Positions 1 to 11,980 of a stretch of DNA of 64,000 bases are shown here, one piece after another. Position numbers and translations under genes: made by a program. The stretch comes from Kingdonia uniflora (Eukaryota > Streptophyta > Magnoliopsida > Ranunculales > Circaeasteraceae), in assembly GCA_014058105.1 (NCBI GenBank), contig JACGCM010000655.1:990001-1054000 (forward strand), given 5' to 3'. The notes below the pieces were generated by a model, which did not search any database, was not told the origin of the DNA, and saw nothing but the letters and a program-made list of their open reading frames with translations. Each line of letters opens with the position of its first letter. Within the stretch, counting starts at the first letter, position 1.

Positions 1-680
1 AACGCACTACGCTTTTGCACAGATCGCCCTACTCGTATAGTAGTTGGTCTTCCTTCTTTTTTTTAGCGCTAAGAGCAGCAAGAAATGATGGCTAAAGAAA
101 TGCTTATTTTATTTAATGCTGTATAAAGAAAAGAGCGAGGAGCAAAAAAAAGACCACGCTTTACTTTCGAGTAGTTAGAGATCACTCCTCTAACTACTTT
201 TAGGCCTTGTTTTTTAGCACTTGCGTACGGCGTGTTGAGCAACTAGGGAGGATTTTGGAGGATTTTTTGGGAGGCATAAGAAGAGACTCACAGAGCATAA
301 TACGCGATTTATTCGGGAGGCTTAACTGTGGATTTTTTAGTTGAGAAGGAAAAGATCTGACTCCTTTTTTAGTAAAAACTCCTTTTAAAGCTTGCGCAAG
401 CCCACCTCTTGCTTTTTAAAATACTGCCTTTAGGCTCACGCTTTCTTTTCCATTAGCGCTTTTTAAAACCACCTCTTGCTTTTTAAAATACTGCCTTCTG
501 GCTCTTTTCTTTCTTTTTAAGCGCCCTACCGCACTCCACCTTCTTCTTCTGAATCACACCTCTGGTGGCCGTAATGTATATTTTAGGCAACTCTAACTCT
601 TTTTAATTGCTACGCTTTTTAAACCACCTTAGCGCTTTTTAACGTACGCAAGTCCGGCTTTCTAGGATCCTTAGCACCAG

Positions 681-737
681 CACCACTTGTAGTTGTAGTT
701 GTAGCTTTAGCAACTACAACTACAACTACAAGTGGTG
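681..737. repeat. Perfect 24-bp hairpin from TTGTAG units
   Basis: Left arm 681-704 and right arm 714-737 are exact complements around the 9-nt loop CTTTAGCAA. The arms are triplicated TTGTAG units ending in CACCAC/GTGGTG. A shorter relative with one G-U pair lies at 41668-41711. The loop matches the TAGCTTTAGCAAC words of family E. Confidence 0.9.
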
Positions 738-1410
738 AATAAGCGATTAAAGAGTCAATTAGAGCTAGTAGTTTAGAAAGCTAAAAGAGAAGTTAAATAA
801 GGGTTGCTAAAGCTATGATAGACAATGGGAGTTGCTAAAGCTATGATAGACAATGGAGTAAGGGCATGTCCCTAACTACTCTTCGGAGTGCAAGAAAAAG
901 AAAGCCTATGAGAGCTGATGACTCGTCCTGCTCTCCGTACGCAAGTCCAGTGTTTCCGGGAGCCCAGCGTCAGAGTTGGATTCATCTACCGACTTCTGAC
1001 TATCTCCCTCACCTTGATCTCTAGCTGCGCCTTCCAAAACACAAAAAAACCCAATCTCACACTGTAGTTAGAGTTTCAAAAGGCCACTGCTCTCTAACTA
1101 CTGCTAATAGTTGCCTTATAGTGGTTTAGTCTACGGGCTTCCACTCCTAAACTACCAGGCCTACTCTCAGTTCTTTTCTTTAGTCTCCTTTTTAAACTCT
1201 TGTTTTGGTCTCTGCCCCATACTCTCACTTGTCTGGTCTGTGCCGGGATAAAAGAAAGCTGGTAGCACATACTGATACTCATTCGAAGTAGTGTTCTAGC
1301 GGCAAAGATTGCCGCGGCGGTCTTTCGCATTCCTTCTTCGCTTCAGTTTCACAGCCGTTGGCTCATCATCTGAGATTGTGCTCTGTTGGCCTAGACTGAC
1401 GCTATCTTTT

Positions 1411-1622
1411 CTTTCATCGAGTCGTGTCTTGCTGCCAGGCTTTCTTTCATAGCAAAAACAGCTGCCGGTTTCATGTCTGCTAGGCTTTCAATGTCTTGCT
1501 GCCCTTTCTTTCATTTTCATCGAGTCGTGTCTTGCTGCCTTTTCTCTCATCGAGTCGTGCCTTGCTGCCCCTTCTTTCATCGAGTCGTGTCTTGCTGCCT
1601 TTTATTTCATCGAGTCGTGCTG
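1411..1622. repeat. Imperfect array of CATCGAGTCGTGTCTTGCTG
   Basis: About five copies of a 26-35 bp unit, CTTTCATCGAGTCGTG then TCTTGCTGCC, with variable CTTTC-rich linkers. It has the look of slipped or recombined short repeats and holds no open frame of note. Confidence 0.8.
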
Positions 1623-3076
1623 TTTTATATTAAGAAAAGTGATGAGTGATTTGCTAGTAGTCATGTCTATAGCTATAGTCTATAAGAGCGTTGCTCAAAG
1701 AAGAACGACGGTCAGTCTGGAGGGCGTGTAGCGAGGCGGCCCTAGCCAACGGTAGATGTAGGCCGATCGAAAGATGGAGCTAGGGCGTATAGGTCCGGCC
1801 CCAGCTAATGATATTCAGGACTATCAATAGGCCATTTTAGTAGTTTAGGGGCAAGACTAGGCTACTTCGAGGCTTTGGCTAGGGTGAGCTCTAAACTACG
1901 CAACAAGAAGAGATAGGGTAACTTGCGTTCGGCGAACCAAGAGCTACGAGATCCCCTAACATTTAGACTGACGCAGGTCTAGGTATGTGCTGCCGAAGGA
2001 AGCCGGAGGCAAGGTAGGGTCATCCTTTCGCCCTTACTTTTCTTTCTCGCTTCTAACTGCTTGTTGCTTAGCAACATCAACATAGCTACTAGCGCAAGTC
2101 TCCTAACTACTGTCTTTGTTTAGAATAGACATTACGGTGAGCCTAGCTTCTTTCAGTAGTTTAGAAGTCAAACCCACTACTCTTGTTAGGTAGTTTAGGA
2201 TCCTAAACTACGCCTCCTATAGGCTGCTAGGTTTGATTCGCCTTTTGATAGGGAGTCAACTGAGCCAAGACATTCGAAGGGGTGTGTTGCGCCCATGTAG
2301 GAATTTAAGATAAGAAGTTCTTTTTGATGGGCACCTGGTTCAATGCTGTAGTGAACCTTTAGCATTTAGGGAAAGGCTTCTTCAGGCCCCAGTTGCTGTT
2401 TTTTTTAGACTATGACTATTAGAAAGAGCAAAAAAGCTTGTTACCGGTAAAATCCGCCACTAAGGAAAAGGAATAGAGGCGCCAAAGTAGTGTTCTATGA
2501 CGGTCTGGTTCGCATTCCTTTTGCAAATCTCTTTCTAAAAGAAAGACACGCTTTTTGGAGGCCAAGAGAGTGTGTGAGTCAGTTCCTTTCTCCCATTGCT
2601 TTTTGCGCTTGCCATGGGGTTTTACTTCTAACTACTTTTAGAAGCTGTAAAAAAAAAATGGAGTTCGAATTGGCTTTTTCCGCATGAGATTCCTTGTGGC
2701 GCTCTTGTCTTTTCTTTGGTTCCTTGTGGCGCTCTTGTCTTTGAAAGCAAGGTGCAGATAGCAGACCCGTCTATCTGATCTTCGGTGATCCTTAGGACTC
2801 GTAGAAAGTGATCTATGGACAAAACACCGAGTAGTATAGCACCAAAATGGTCATGTCGGTGAACCTGATCTCTCTGTGACTTAGGTTTTTTTTTAGAGCT
2901 ACTACGATAGGCCTCATCGCGTGCCTTACTCGCTTCATTGCCTCGATTCCTAAGCCTTCTGATGATCTTACGGATAGACGCGGGTCCTTGTTTTAAACCT
3001 AGCTTCACTATAAGATTTCCCAGCCTGGCTTCGCTGCGCGCATCCATTTCGGCGTACGCAAGTTCTTACTAGCTAT

Positions 3077-3345
3077 GCACCTCTCGCTTCTAGTCCCAAG
3101 CTGCCGTCGCTACTCTCTCCTTCTGTCTTGCAGAATGCTCTCCTCTTTGTCCTTATAAGCGGCTCTCTCTCACTTCTAGTCCCAAGCTGCCGTCGCTGCT
3201 CTCCAAACTACCTTCTTTCTTGCAGAATGCTCTATTCTGCAAGTTTGTCCTTATAAGCGGCTCTCTCTCTCTCTCGCGTGTCGCTGCTCTCTCCTTCTTT
3301 CTTGCAGAATGCTCTATTCTGCAAGTTTGTCCTTATAACTCTCGC
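3077..3345. repeat. Array with internal 10-bp hairpins
   Basis: Three units contain CTTGCAGAATGCTCT followed by TTTGTCCTTATAA and usually CTCTCT tracts. In the copies at 3219-3243 and 3301-3325 the arms CTTGCAGAAT and ATTCTGCAAG form a hairpin with loop GCTCT. The copy at 3127 lacks the second arm, so the arm was probably gained or lost as a unit. Confidence 0.8.
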
Positions 3346-3418
3346 CGGTCGGGGCTTGCATGGTCTATGCTCTGGCATTATCACTTCAGTTCTTGTAACC
3401 AAGGTCCCCAATTGACCG

Positions 3419-3545
3419 AAAGGACCACTAATGCGACTCACGGCTAATTGTTTGGACCACTAATGCGACTCACGGCTATTGGAATGGGACCACTAATGCT
3501 ATACTCACGGCTATTTGGAATTGGACCGCTAGACTCACGGCTAGA
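3419..3545. repeat. Tandem array of GGACCACTAATGCGACTCAC
   Basis: Four diverging copies of about 30 bp, each GGACC-CTAATGC-ACTCACGGCTA. Later copies carry small insertions (TATA) and a deletion of the central ATGC segment. Confidence 0.8.
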
Positions 3546-4037
3546 TCGGCTCCTGTTTCGGGTCCCGTTTCGGAGTTCCTATAGAAAGTCTTAAGCAAGA
3601 ACCCATAGCCACTTTGGAGCCAGAAAATAGCTACTGACCCCAACTAAAGAAGATGCGCGAAACTTACTCCAACGAAAGAAGAGGTTTTAAAAAGCAGAAG
3701 GGAGTGTCATAGAAAGTACGTCACCCTATGTACCTGAAAGCGTGCAAGCTAAAAAAATAAGCAAGGCCGTAAAGAAGGGATTCCGCCTATATCTATGAGA
3801 AGAAAGAACGAAGTAAGAAAAAGCGAGGTACTTGCGTACGCCGAAGGGCCCTTTAAGAAGAGGTGGGTTTAAGGATCCTACGCTACCAGCAAAGGTTTAG
3901 AAAGCGAAATGCACCTAAGGTAAATAGGGGTTTTAAAAGGAGGGGTGTGCTAAACGCGTTAGGAGCCTATAATAGGAAACCTTTCGCCCTAGGAGCTATG
4001 TGCTGAAACCGTGAATTCTTTCATCAGCACACTCCTA

Positions 4038-4118
4038 GGCCGGGAAAAGGATCGAACGTTCTTGGATTGTGAACTTGGATTGTGAATCCACCATGCGCAG
4101 GTTCAAGTCCTGTCATTC
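4038..4118 (+). pseudogene. trnH: Decayed plastid-type trnH-GUG relic
   Basis: The 3' half matches plastid tRNA-His: anticodon arm TTGGATTGTGAATCCA with loop TTGTGAA (anticodon GTG), variable CATGC, and T arm GCAGG-TTCAAGT-CCTGT. The T stem differs from the usual plastid stem by a paired G-C to A-T change, so pairing is kept. The 5' half is poorly conserved, and 13 bp (CTTGGATTGTGAA) are tandemly duplicated at 4061-4073 and 4074-4086. The 3' acceptor strand is lost: TTTTGCGCGTAATGTATAT, a family B repeat cassette also at 4386, starts there. It cannot fold as a full tRNA. Confidence 0.6.
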
Positions 4119-4608
4119 TTTTGCGCGTAATGTATATTTTTCTTATCCACCGTGACTTTCAATGCAGCTTCTTTTGGAGTGTGTTGGACCAGGGAAAAGA
4201 GTTGAGTGGGTTTTCGCGTACGCAAGTTATAGGTTGATTCTTTTCTGCATATTTCGCTTTTTCTATCGCTTACAGTGGAAAATAGGGTTTTTGTTGAGCA
4301 GCTGTAGTTTGGAGGCTAGAAAAAAAACAAGGATCCTAAACTACTCTAAAACACACTGCGGCTCATTTTCTGTCGTCTTTTAAACAACTTTTGCGCGTAA
4401 TGTATATTTTTTATGTTGCTAAACTACTTGATTAGGGTTTTTGTTGAAATATAAAGAAAAGGAGTGGGAATTTTCTTTCTGCGGCTCATTTTCTGTCGTC
4501 TTTTTAACAACTTTGGCGCTTTTCTTACCGTACTTGCGTACGCCGAACTTGCGTACGGTGTTTTTAAAAAGACTTGCGTACTTTTTGTTGAAAAGAAGCG
4601 AGTGGCAA

Positions 4609-4630
4609 GTGGAGTTAAGCTTAACTCCAC
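4609..4630. repeat. 22-bp perfect palindrome GTGGAGTTAAG x2
   Basis: GTGGAGTTAAG is followed directly by its complement, without a loop. It lies between a module A variant (4572) and the array at 4660. Confidence 0.88.
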
Positions 4631-4659
4631 TCATCACTTTTGTCTTGACCCCACCGCGC

Positions 4660-4749
4660 ACCGATGCGCAAGTAGCTACGTCGAAGATAGCACCGATGCG
4701 CAAGTGGGTACGTAGAAGAGATGCGCAAGTAGCTACGTCGAAGATAGCA
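4660..4749. repeat. Three-copy array of GATGCGCAAGTAGCTACGTC
   Basis: Unit of about 33 bp, ACCGATGCGCAAGTAGCTAC then GTCGAAGATAGC. The word GCGCAAGT is close to module A's GCAAGT end. The middle copy differs (GGGTACGTAGAAGA). Confidence 0.8.
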
Positions 4750-6389
4750 TAGGTTCGCTTGTTTCCAATCTTCCCTTTCTTTAGCCCTTTTAAACTCTAT
4801 TTTGTGAAAAAAGAACTCTTTTCTTTGATGATGGAAAATAGGATCCTCTAAACTACTCTTTAATACTTGAAACTTACGTACGGCTACCTTCTTCTCGCTA
4901 TCGCTATGTCTACGCTCACGCTTTTAGCTTCCTTAGTGTATAGCTCCTACTTTAAAAGGCAGCAAGTGAAAGGGAGAATTGAAAGAAGCCACCCCGTACG
5001 CAAGTAAAGCCTTATTTTTTGTATGCACCCATTGGTCGTTCCTTGCTAGCGTATCGCCCACCCCTTAACTTTCACTTCGGGACCCATTCTGGGGTATCCC
5101 CCATGTTAATGGCATTCATCGATCATTCCGGGGTATCCCCCATGGTAACGGCATTCATCGATCATTCCGGTCGTTAAGCTTTCATAGGTCCTGCATGCCT
5201 CATCCTTTCTTTTCTTAGCCTATATGCGCGCTATTTTTAGTAGTTTAGACGACGAAACTCTATCGCTTCGGGGCAATTCCAATCTGATCTCTTGACTGAA
5301 GTAGCCCTTAGATCTCCGTACGCAAGTTGCCTCTTTATGCCTGTCCTACGGAGACTCACTCTGCTCTCTTTCAGGCTCTCTTTCACGAGAAGTCAAAGCA
5401 TCACCGAGAATATACGGGAGAAGTAAGAAAAGCCTACTCGTCACGCTGAATCGAAGAAATGGCATATGAAAGAATAGGTCTCTTTTGACCAACTGACTAT
5501 AGCGCTACGTCTTAAGACCAGACCCTATGAAGGGGGGGGTAGGCAAAGGCTATAAAAAACCGGACTTGCGTACGTTAAATAAGGGTCAGAAGCCCCGGAG
5601 GTGGAAGCTTTCTAAACTACGTGGTTTAGAAAGCTACCTCTCTCACCCTTCCGCAGCAGGTAAGGTGGGGACGGACGCTCGCTTCTACTGGTCGCGATCT
5701 TCCCACGGCCAGTGGTTTAGCGCAGCAATAAATTGTATGAAAGAAAAGAGGATCGGCTTTCTAAACTACTTCTTTGACAAGAGCAGCCGTGACGCACTAG
5801 AATGAAGAAACTCGCGTTTTGCATAGGGCCGACTGGGATTTAGCGACTCCTGCTATAGGTTATGGCTATCCCCCGAGTAGCTACACTACCCTTTTCCTTT
5901 TGCTTTTCCTTTTCCACTACGCATCATCAAAAGACTGGGTAAGACGAAGATGCGCCAGATATCCATCCTATAGGGGAGTTGATCTCTAATCTACTTAATG
6001 GAAAAGAGATCAACCGAGACATGGTCGTATACTCAGCAAGTAGCGGTGTGTTGGAGAAGCTATTCGTAGTTTAGAAGACGAATGACAGCGCAAGCAAAGG
6101 TACGGAACACACAGCTAGAAGCCTTTTCATCAATAGAAGTCAGCAGCGCAGAAAGGGGGTAAGCCTGTGCATTAGTGTTAGCCACTGAAAAAAAACCAAC
6201 CACTCTGCCAGTTTTGAGGTCGGGATACGCATTGGAATGCCGTAGGGAAGATAGCTTTCTTTTACTAGAAGATATGGGATGGGTTAGTGGTGGGCTAAGA
6301 CCTCCTGAAAAGAGACCCAGCTCTCCTACAGTTTAAAACAGCACAAGAAGGATCCTCAGACGGAGTAAAGAGTTCTTCAACACACTCCT

Positions 6390-6592
6390 TTGGCCCACTA
6401 CAGACAAGTCAAGCTTCGTTATAGACAAGGCAAGCTTCGTTATAGACAAGGCAAGCTTCTAAGTAGCGGCCTGCACTAGATAGCGAGGCTCAGATACTTT
6501 CGTAGTTCTTTGGCCCACTATAGCTATAGACAAGTCAAGCTTCTAAGTGGCGGCCTGCACTAGATAGCGAGGCTCAGAGACTTTCATAGTTG
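6390..6592. repeat. Two-copy block with nested AAGCTTC repeats
   Basis: CTTTGGCCCACTA to CTCAGA-ACTTTC-TAGTT occurs twice. Copy one contains three TAGACAAG-CAAGCTTC units and copy two only one, showing unit gain or loss inside a duplicated block. Confidence 0.8.
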
Positions 6593-9500
6593 GCTACTAA
6601 GTCAGCCTTATGAGTTGGAAAAGAGGAGCTTCTTTTGGACCTGGCTCACTTTCCTTTCAACCTATAGGAGCCATCAGGTCCAAAACACAGGGCTGCAGTT
6701 AATCAAGCGTGAGCTTTCCTAACGCGAAAAGAGAGAAGGATCCTAAGCTACAAAAAAGCATAAGCTACCTCGGGTGTGCTGGAGAAGCATAAGCTCCCGT
6801 GTGTTTTGGAAGTAGAGATCAAGTCTTCTAGGACAGCGGAACGTTCTATGCGTTGTGTAGTTTAAGTAGTTGTAGTTTGGAGGCGTGTAGCTAAGAGCGT
6901 TTGACCTGCCCCTTCAACGGCGTGCGTAACGAAGAAAGAAAGTCATTGGGCTACGCTTCACCGGCACTTCCTTGCCAAAACACACCGGAACATAGTGAGA
7001 GCCAAAACGCACCGGCACTTCCTAAAAAAACAACTGGAACTTCACTTCCAGTGTTTGGAAAGAGATTGCACAAGATCGAGGGTTTTTTTTTTTGCACATG
7101 TGGTAATCTCTTATGCTAAAGGTTGGAGCCAAACCCAGATACAGTTTTAAAACAAGGCCAAAAGGCTTAGTAGTTAGAGCGCACTACGGCAGATAACCCA
7201 TCCCAACACGTCATGTACGAAGTCCTATCACAAGGGTTTCAAAAACGTAGTTTAGAGCTGCGGCGATGTAGCTTGTCTTATAAAGGTGGCGAGCTATAGC
7301 TCCTAACTTCCACCCAGCGCTTTTGAGTTCGCATTTCACTGGCTCCCGAACTTGCGTACGAAAATAATCTCGCTCTTTTCGTACGCAAGTTCGTACGCAA
7401 GTTCTGCGCTTCACTATTGTGCTTTTCTTCCACACACATGGCTTACCCTAGCTTTAGCAACTAACTACTCTTCGAGTCACTCCTGGCCAACACACCGCTG
7501 CTTCGAGTCCCTTTGAACCACATGGTAGGAAACCTTTCTTTTCTTGCTTGGTGGTAGTTTGGGACTCAAATGCGTTTTGCTTTCTAGTCTATATCAGCGA
7601 TTACGTTACGAGAAAGGTTTAGGGGCATTCAGTGTCAACGTCTCTTCCCCTTTCTCGGTGAGGCAAGAATATCGCAACCAAGTAGTTGGAGGCAACTCCC
7701 TAGTCTCTAACAACGGAAACGCCAATGGAAACAAGAGCGCCGTCGCTAAACTACCAGTGGTTTGAAACCTTGATTTGCGTTTATAGAAGAGACTTTATTT
7801 GAGATCCTTAGTTTTTTTTCGACGGCTACTTGGAAGTGGTTGACTGCTTTTCGAAAACGACAGAACTTCTTATCATCCGTCCCTCGGATTTTGAAACCTT
7901 CGATCCAAACATTTGGAATGCATCTTTGAACGTCTAGGTCCTTTCCCCGTACGCAAGTGCTTTGCTCTTTCTTTCAGAAGACTTCACCACCTTTCATGAC
8001 ACGGTGGATAAGGTAGGCTTGGTCTTCCTTCACTTCGCTCGTCTAGCTCTTTTCTTTACCGGTGACTCTGCGTTCAAGAACTCAAAGGCACCAGTCAAGC
8101 GTTTTGATAGTACGTAGTTGTTGGGTTGTATAGGCTTTTGAGCACGAAAGTAACCAGCCCAAACAACCTTTTGGGATGGGATTTCTTTGAGGACAGCACG
8201 TAGTTTGAAAGCCAGACGCTCTTCTTCTAACCTAGAGCAGACTTTTTGAGGACTAGCACGTAGTTTGAAAGCCAGAGTAGTTAAGCCCAGCACCATGCGA
8301 GTCTCCTTCGCCGTACGCAAGTAGGATCCTTGGTGGCTGGTTACCTAAAATATACATTACGGCCACAAGCAACTAGCTCTCTAGCTACTTAAAACCTCCA
8401 AAAGAAAGGTATATATACATTACCACTACTCCAAACTACAACTACTAAAGTCCTTCTTTTTTTTCTTCTTTTAGCGCTCGCTTAGGATGCGTCAATCTTT
8501 CTTGCAAAAAAAGTGGGAGTAAAGAAAGGTTTAGAGGCGGGAATCTTTCTTGGACGGACCAGAGCGAGGATGCGGTGTCCTTCTTCTTTGTGGACTCAAC
8601 AATTTAAAGGCTGCGCTTACCCTAAACTACAGACCTTATTTTTTCGATTCGATTCCATCCTAGCTAGCGCTAAATGATCTACTTGTTCATAGAGACAAAG
8701 AGCGCTCTAAAAAAAAACAAGCGACAAGATAGTGCTGTGAACAGTTCGGTAGGTGAGAAAGGCCTCAATGTCGCTTTCATCCTTTTGAGCGTACGCAAGT
8801 TTCAAAAAAAAATATACATTACGCTCAACCACGCCGTACGCAAGTCCAAACTACAAACTACAGCTAGCTCTTTTCCACGTACGCAAGTGATGCCTATTCT
8901 TGCGCAAACTCCGGCGCTTTATTAATTACACCTCCGGCTTCCTCCGGCTTTCACTCCGCCTATTTTTGTTGCTTTTCATTCCACCTTCTTCTTTTAACGT
9001 ACGCAAGTCCGCCTTTTCGTTAAAAAATCACTCAATACTATCCTTAGCGTTCTTGTAGCTTTAGCAAGAGCTTCCAAACTACCTTCTTTCTTGTTGGCTG
9101 CTTTCTCAATTCCCCTTTTTTGGATCTTTTCTTTCTGACCAGAGACGAGGTAGCCTGGTATATAAAAGGGTGACATGTGCGCCGAGACCCTCTAAGGTCT
9201 GGAGCTACCGCCTTATTAGTGCTAGGTCGGGGCCCCAAAGGTGACTCTTTTAGTGTTAGCGGAACTTAGGGGCAGGCAATCTGTAGCTTACACAAGAAGG
9301 CTGCCTGAAAGAATCAAAGGGTCTACTCTCTTTCGAACTTGCGTACGTGGAGTTAAGAAAGAAAAATAGGTCTCTAAACTACGAACTTGCGTACGCTGAG
9401 CGCGTCTTGCTTTCTACTGAAATGGCATCGCTATCGCTAAAGAAAAGGCGCAGCTATGAATGTAGTTTAGAGGTCTTGCTAAGCCAAAAGTGCCAGACTC

Positions 9501-11880
9501 TGGAGTTTTAGTAGATTAGGACTTGCGTACGTCAAAAGCTCTAAAAAAACAACACGCATTCTAAACTACAACTACTGCTAGTAGTGGTCATTTCTAGTGC
9601 TGGTCCTCGCTTCGCCCATACATTACCAGTCCTCACTGAAAGCTTCGCCTGGCTACTTGAGTCCTAGTCCTCAAAAGCCTATACCAGTCCTCTAAACTAC
9701 ATTCATAGAAAGCTTTGACTGGGACCTTTTAGCAGCACATGACACGCTACCCATAGACAGGAAATTGTCGCACGGGTACGTCCACCTTGTAGCTTACTTC
9801 AACATCTCAACCTAATAGCGACGAGAAAAGATCACAGCGTTTTCAAAAAAGAGAAGTAGCATAGTAGCCCTACTATGGCTCTCTTTGACCCTAGTCCTGT
9901 CCTTCGGTTCGCGTTCATTGCCGAGGTTGAGGCTAAGACCTTTGAGCTGCGATTGGCTATCTATCGCCGGGCCCAAGCGACAACTCTAAGTTAGCAACAT
10001 AGACTATAGACCTCGGGAGGTATGGTATCGGAGACCTCGGACAACTGACGATAATGATAGCTCCAACTATAGGCCGTAGTTTAGAGCTGCGAAAACTTTT
10101 TTTCTAAACTACTTGAGCCGAGGTCCATGTAGGTGAATCCGCACTAGACTTGCGTACGGAGAAAAGCACACTCTTGAACCGCTCTTACCATGAGGACTGG
10201 GTCAACCTCTTGGTCCTCTCGCAAGCATTCTATAAAGGAGGCCTGCGCTATGGCCCAAAAAAAACACTGCCTGCCTTCTAATCTACCTTTAAGAACAGGC
10301 TTCTCTACCCTCTAATTGTCGCCCTACGAAAGAGTGCGCCACTGGTTTAGGTCGAATCTACTTGAATGACTACCCCTTTAAAAATAAACCAGTCATAGGA
10401 AGAGCGTAACTCTACCAGCTCATAGCGAGATCTCCCCAGGGCGCTGCTAGCATGCATTCGGGAGTCGGCATCTTTTTCTCCCCTATTTGGCGCTCCTGAA
10501 TCAGAGACCTCAAGAACTCATTGGCACGTAGTTTAAAAAAAGGGCTTCATCCTTGTGCATACCACTTGTAGTTCCCGCGCTAACTACTTGCTTTCTCTTT
10601 CTTTTTTGGACCTCAATCAAGCATTGCACCAGGATCAGGGGGGTCTGGAGTATACCACTCTTCGTTTTACTCACGCGCTTTCATCGCTGGCTCAATTTAG
10701 CTCTAAACTACTCTTTTTGCTTTTCTTTCATTGTTTACCGGCTTCCAAACTACAACTCTTACTTGTAGCTTTAGCAAGAGCTTCCAAACTACGCTTTATC
10801 CTTCCCAGTTTGCTTCTGATCCTAACCCCTTCTATATACATTGGAAGTGCTATGTCTTTGTTGGCTGTTCCCAGAGTATACGTATCCGTGAGTGGAAGAC
10901 ACAGTAGACTTACAAGGATCCTTCGACCAAGCATTCTCGAGATGGAGGTCCCTAAACTACGTCATCTTCTTTTTTCCACACGATCGTAAGCCCGCTTCTT
11001 GTAGGAACTTCTTTTTGTGTTCTTTTTTTTGCCGCCTACACATTCTGGGGTTTTTAAAACTAAGTAGCTTTAAATAGAAGACCTCCATGATACATGAGAG
11101 GGGGTTGCTTTTTTTTAGAAGACAAACTCGCTCCAAACTTGGAGCTCCGTAATGAGGTAGGCAAAAACGCGTCGTGTGGTGAAAGAAAAGAGAGTTCTAA
11201 TCGCTTGTAAAAAACTTGTTCCCTGTACGCAAGTTTTCAAAAAAAAAGGCGCCTTTTCGTGTCCAAGATAAGCAAATTGAGCTAGAAGGAAAGCTAGTAG
11301 AGCTATGGAAGGAAAGAAAGAGATTCGTGTCGCAGTCTATAGCTATAGAAGGAAAGAAAGAAAGCGCGGTCGGAGAATCCCGGGATCTAGAGCTTCACCC
11401 TATAGAAATAGATAAGCGAGGTGTCTTTCTCTAAACTAGCTCTAGAACAGAAGGGGTACGTCTTTATTTAGTGGTCAGACTCTGAGACTAGCTATGGATC
11501 ATACTCTCTAACAGCCAATCTTTCTCTAACCTGTTGCTTGAGTTCGATGTTGAAGTTGACTTGCGTGTAGTTTCGGAGACCGAAGATTTCGACCAACTCA
11601 TCGTAGTTTAGAAGGCTTTTTCCAACTTAGGTCTTGAGAGGTCCCAGGTCCCTATAGCTATCCTTGCAGGCAGTTCTCTTTCTTACTACTAGATATCCCC
11701 TCGTCTTCTAATCTACACCGCTACGAAACCTCAGATTTTGCCGTAGCTAATAGCAACTCACCTTACACCTTCTATAGACAGACGAGTCAGTCGCTTTAAA
11801 AGGGGTAAGGCGTAGTTTGGAGGGTAGTTTTGGGATGCGCCTTTTTTTTAGAAACCTTTTTACGCCTCCTACTTCAGTGG

Positions 11881-11980
11881 CTACTCCAAACTACAAACTA
11901 CAATGCCTTCTTTTAAAGGCTACTCCAAACTACAAACTACAATGCCTTCTTTTAAAGGCTACTCTTTAATGCTTAAAGCT
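11881..11980. repeat. 39-bp tandem pair, also at 18790-18889
   Basis: CTACTCCAAACTACAAACTA-CAATGCCTTCTTTTAAAGG occurs twice in tandem, followed by CTACTCTTTAATGCTTAAAG. The same ~100-bp arrangement is repeated at 18790-18889. Inverted single units appear near 24450, 36650 and 44115. It combines module C with a TTTTAAAGGC palindrome-like segment. Confidence 0.9.

Larger units (their letters stand above)
1..4037. other. Spacer, repeat-bearing, no gene recognised
   Basis: Contains a near-repeat of CACCTCTTGCTTTTTAAAAT at about 403 and 471, a duplicated TTGCTAAAGCTATGATAG segment at 805-855, and the arrays annotated separately. Modules A and B are scarce at 1000-3000, which reads as older unique sequence. 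The minus frame 2628-3047 is open for 139 codons but matches nothing I recognise. Confidence 0.6.
4119..9999. other. Spacer with module A/B copies and several arrays
   Basis: Holds a 39-bp tandem pair around CATTC-GGGGTATCCCCCATG at 5085-5123 and 5124-5162, the 6390-6592 duplication, adjacent A copies at 4530-4555 and 7380-7402, and the palindrome 4609-4630. Module A is almost absent from 5600 to 7300. The open frames are short and assembled partly from module sequence, so none is called. Confidence 0.6.

Noticed and set aside
2628..3047. 139-codon open frame on the minus strand in a module-poor stretch
   Set aside because: No recognised family or membrane pattern, and its end includes two copies of a CTTGTGGCGC repeat. 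It may be chance or a decayed insertion; not called as a gene.
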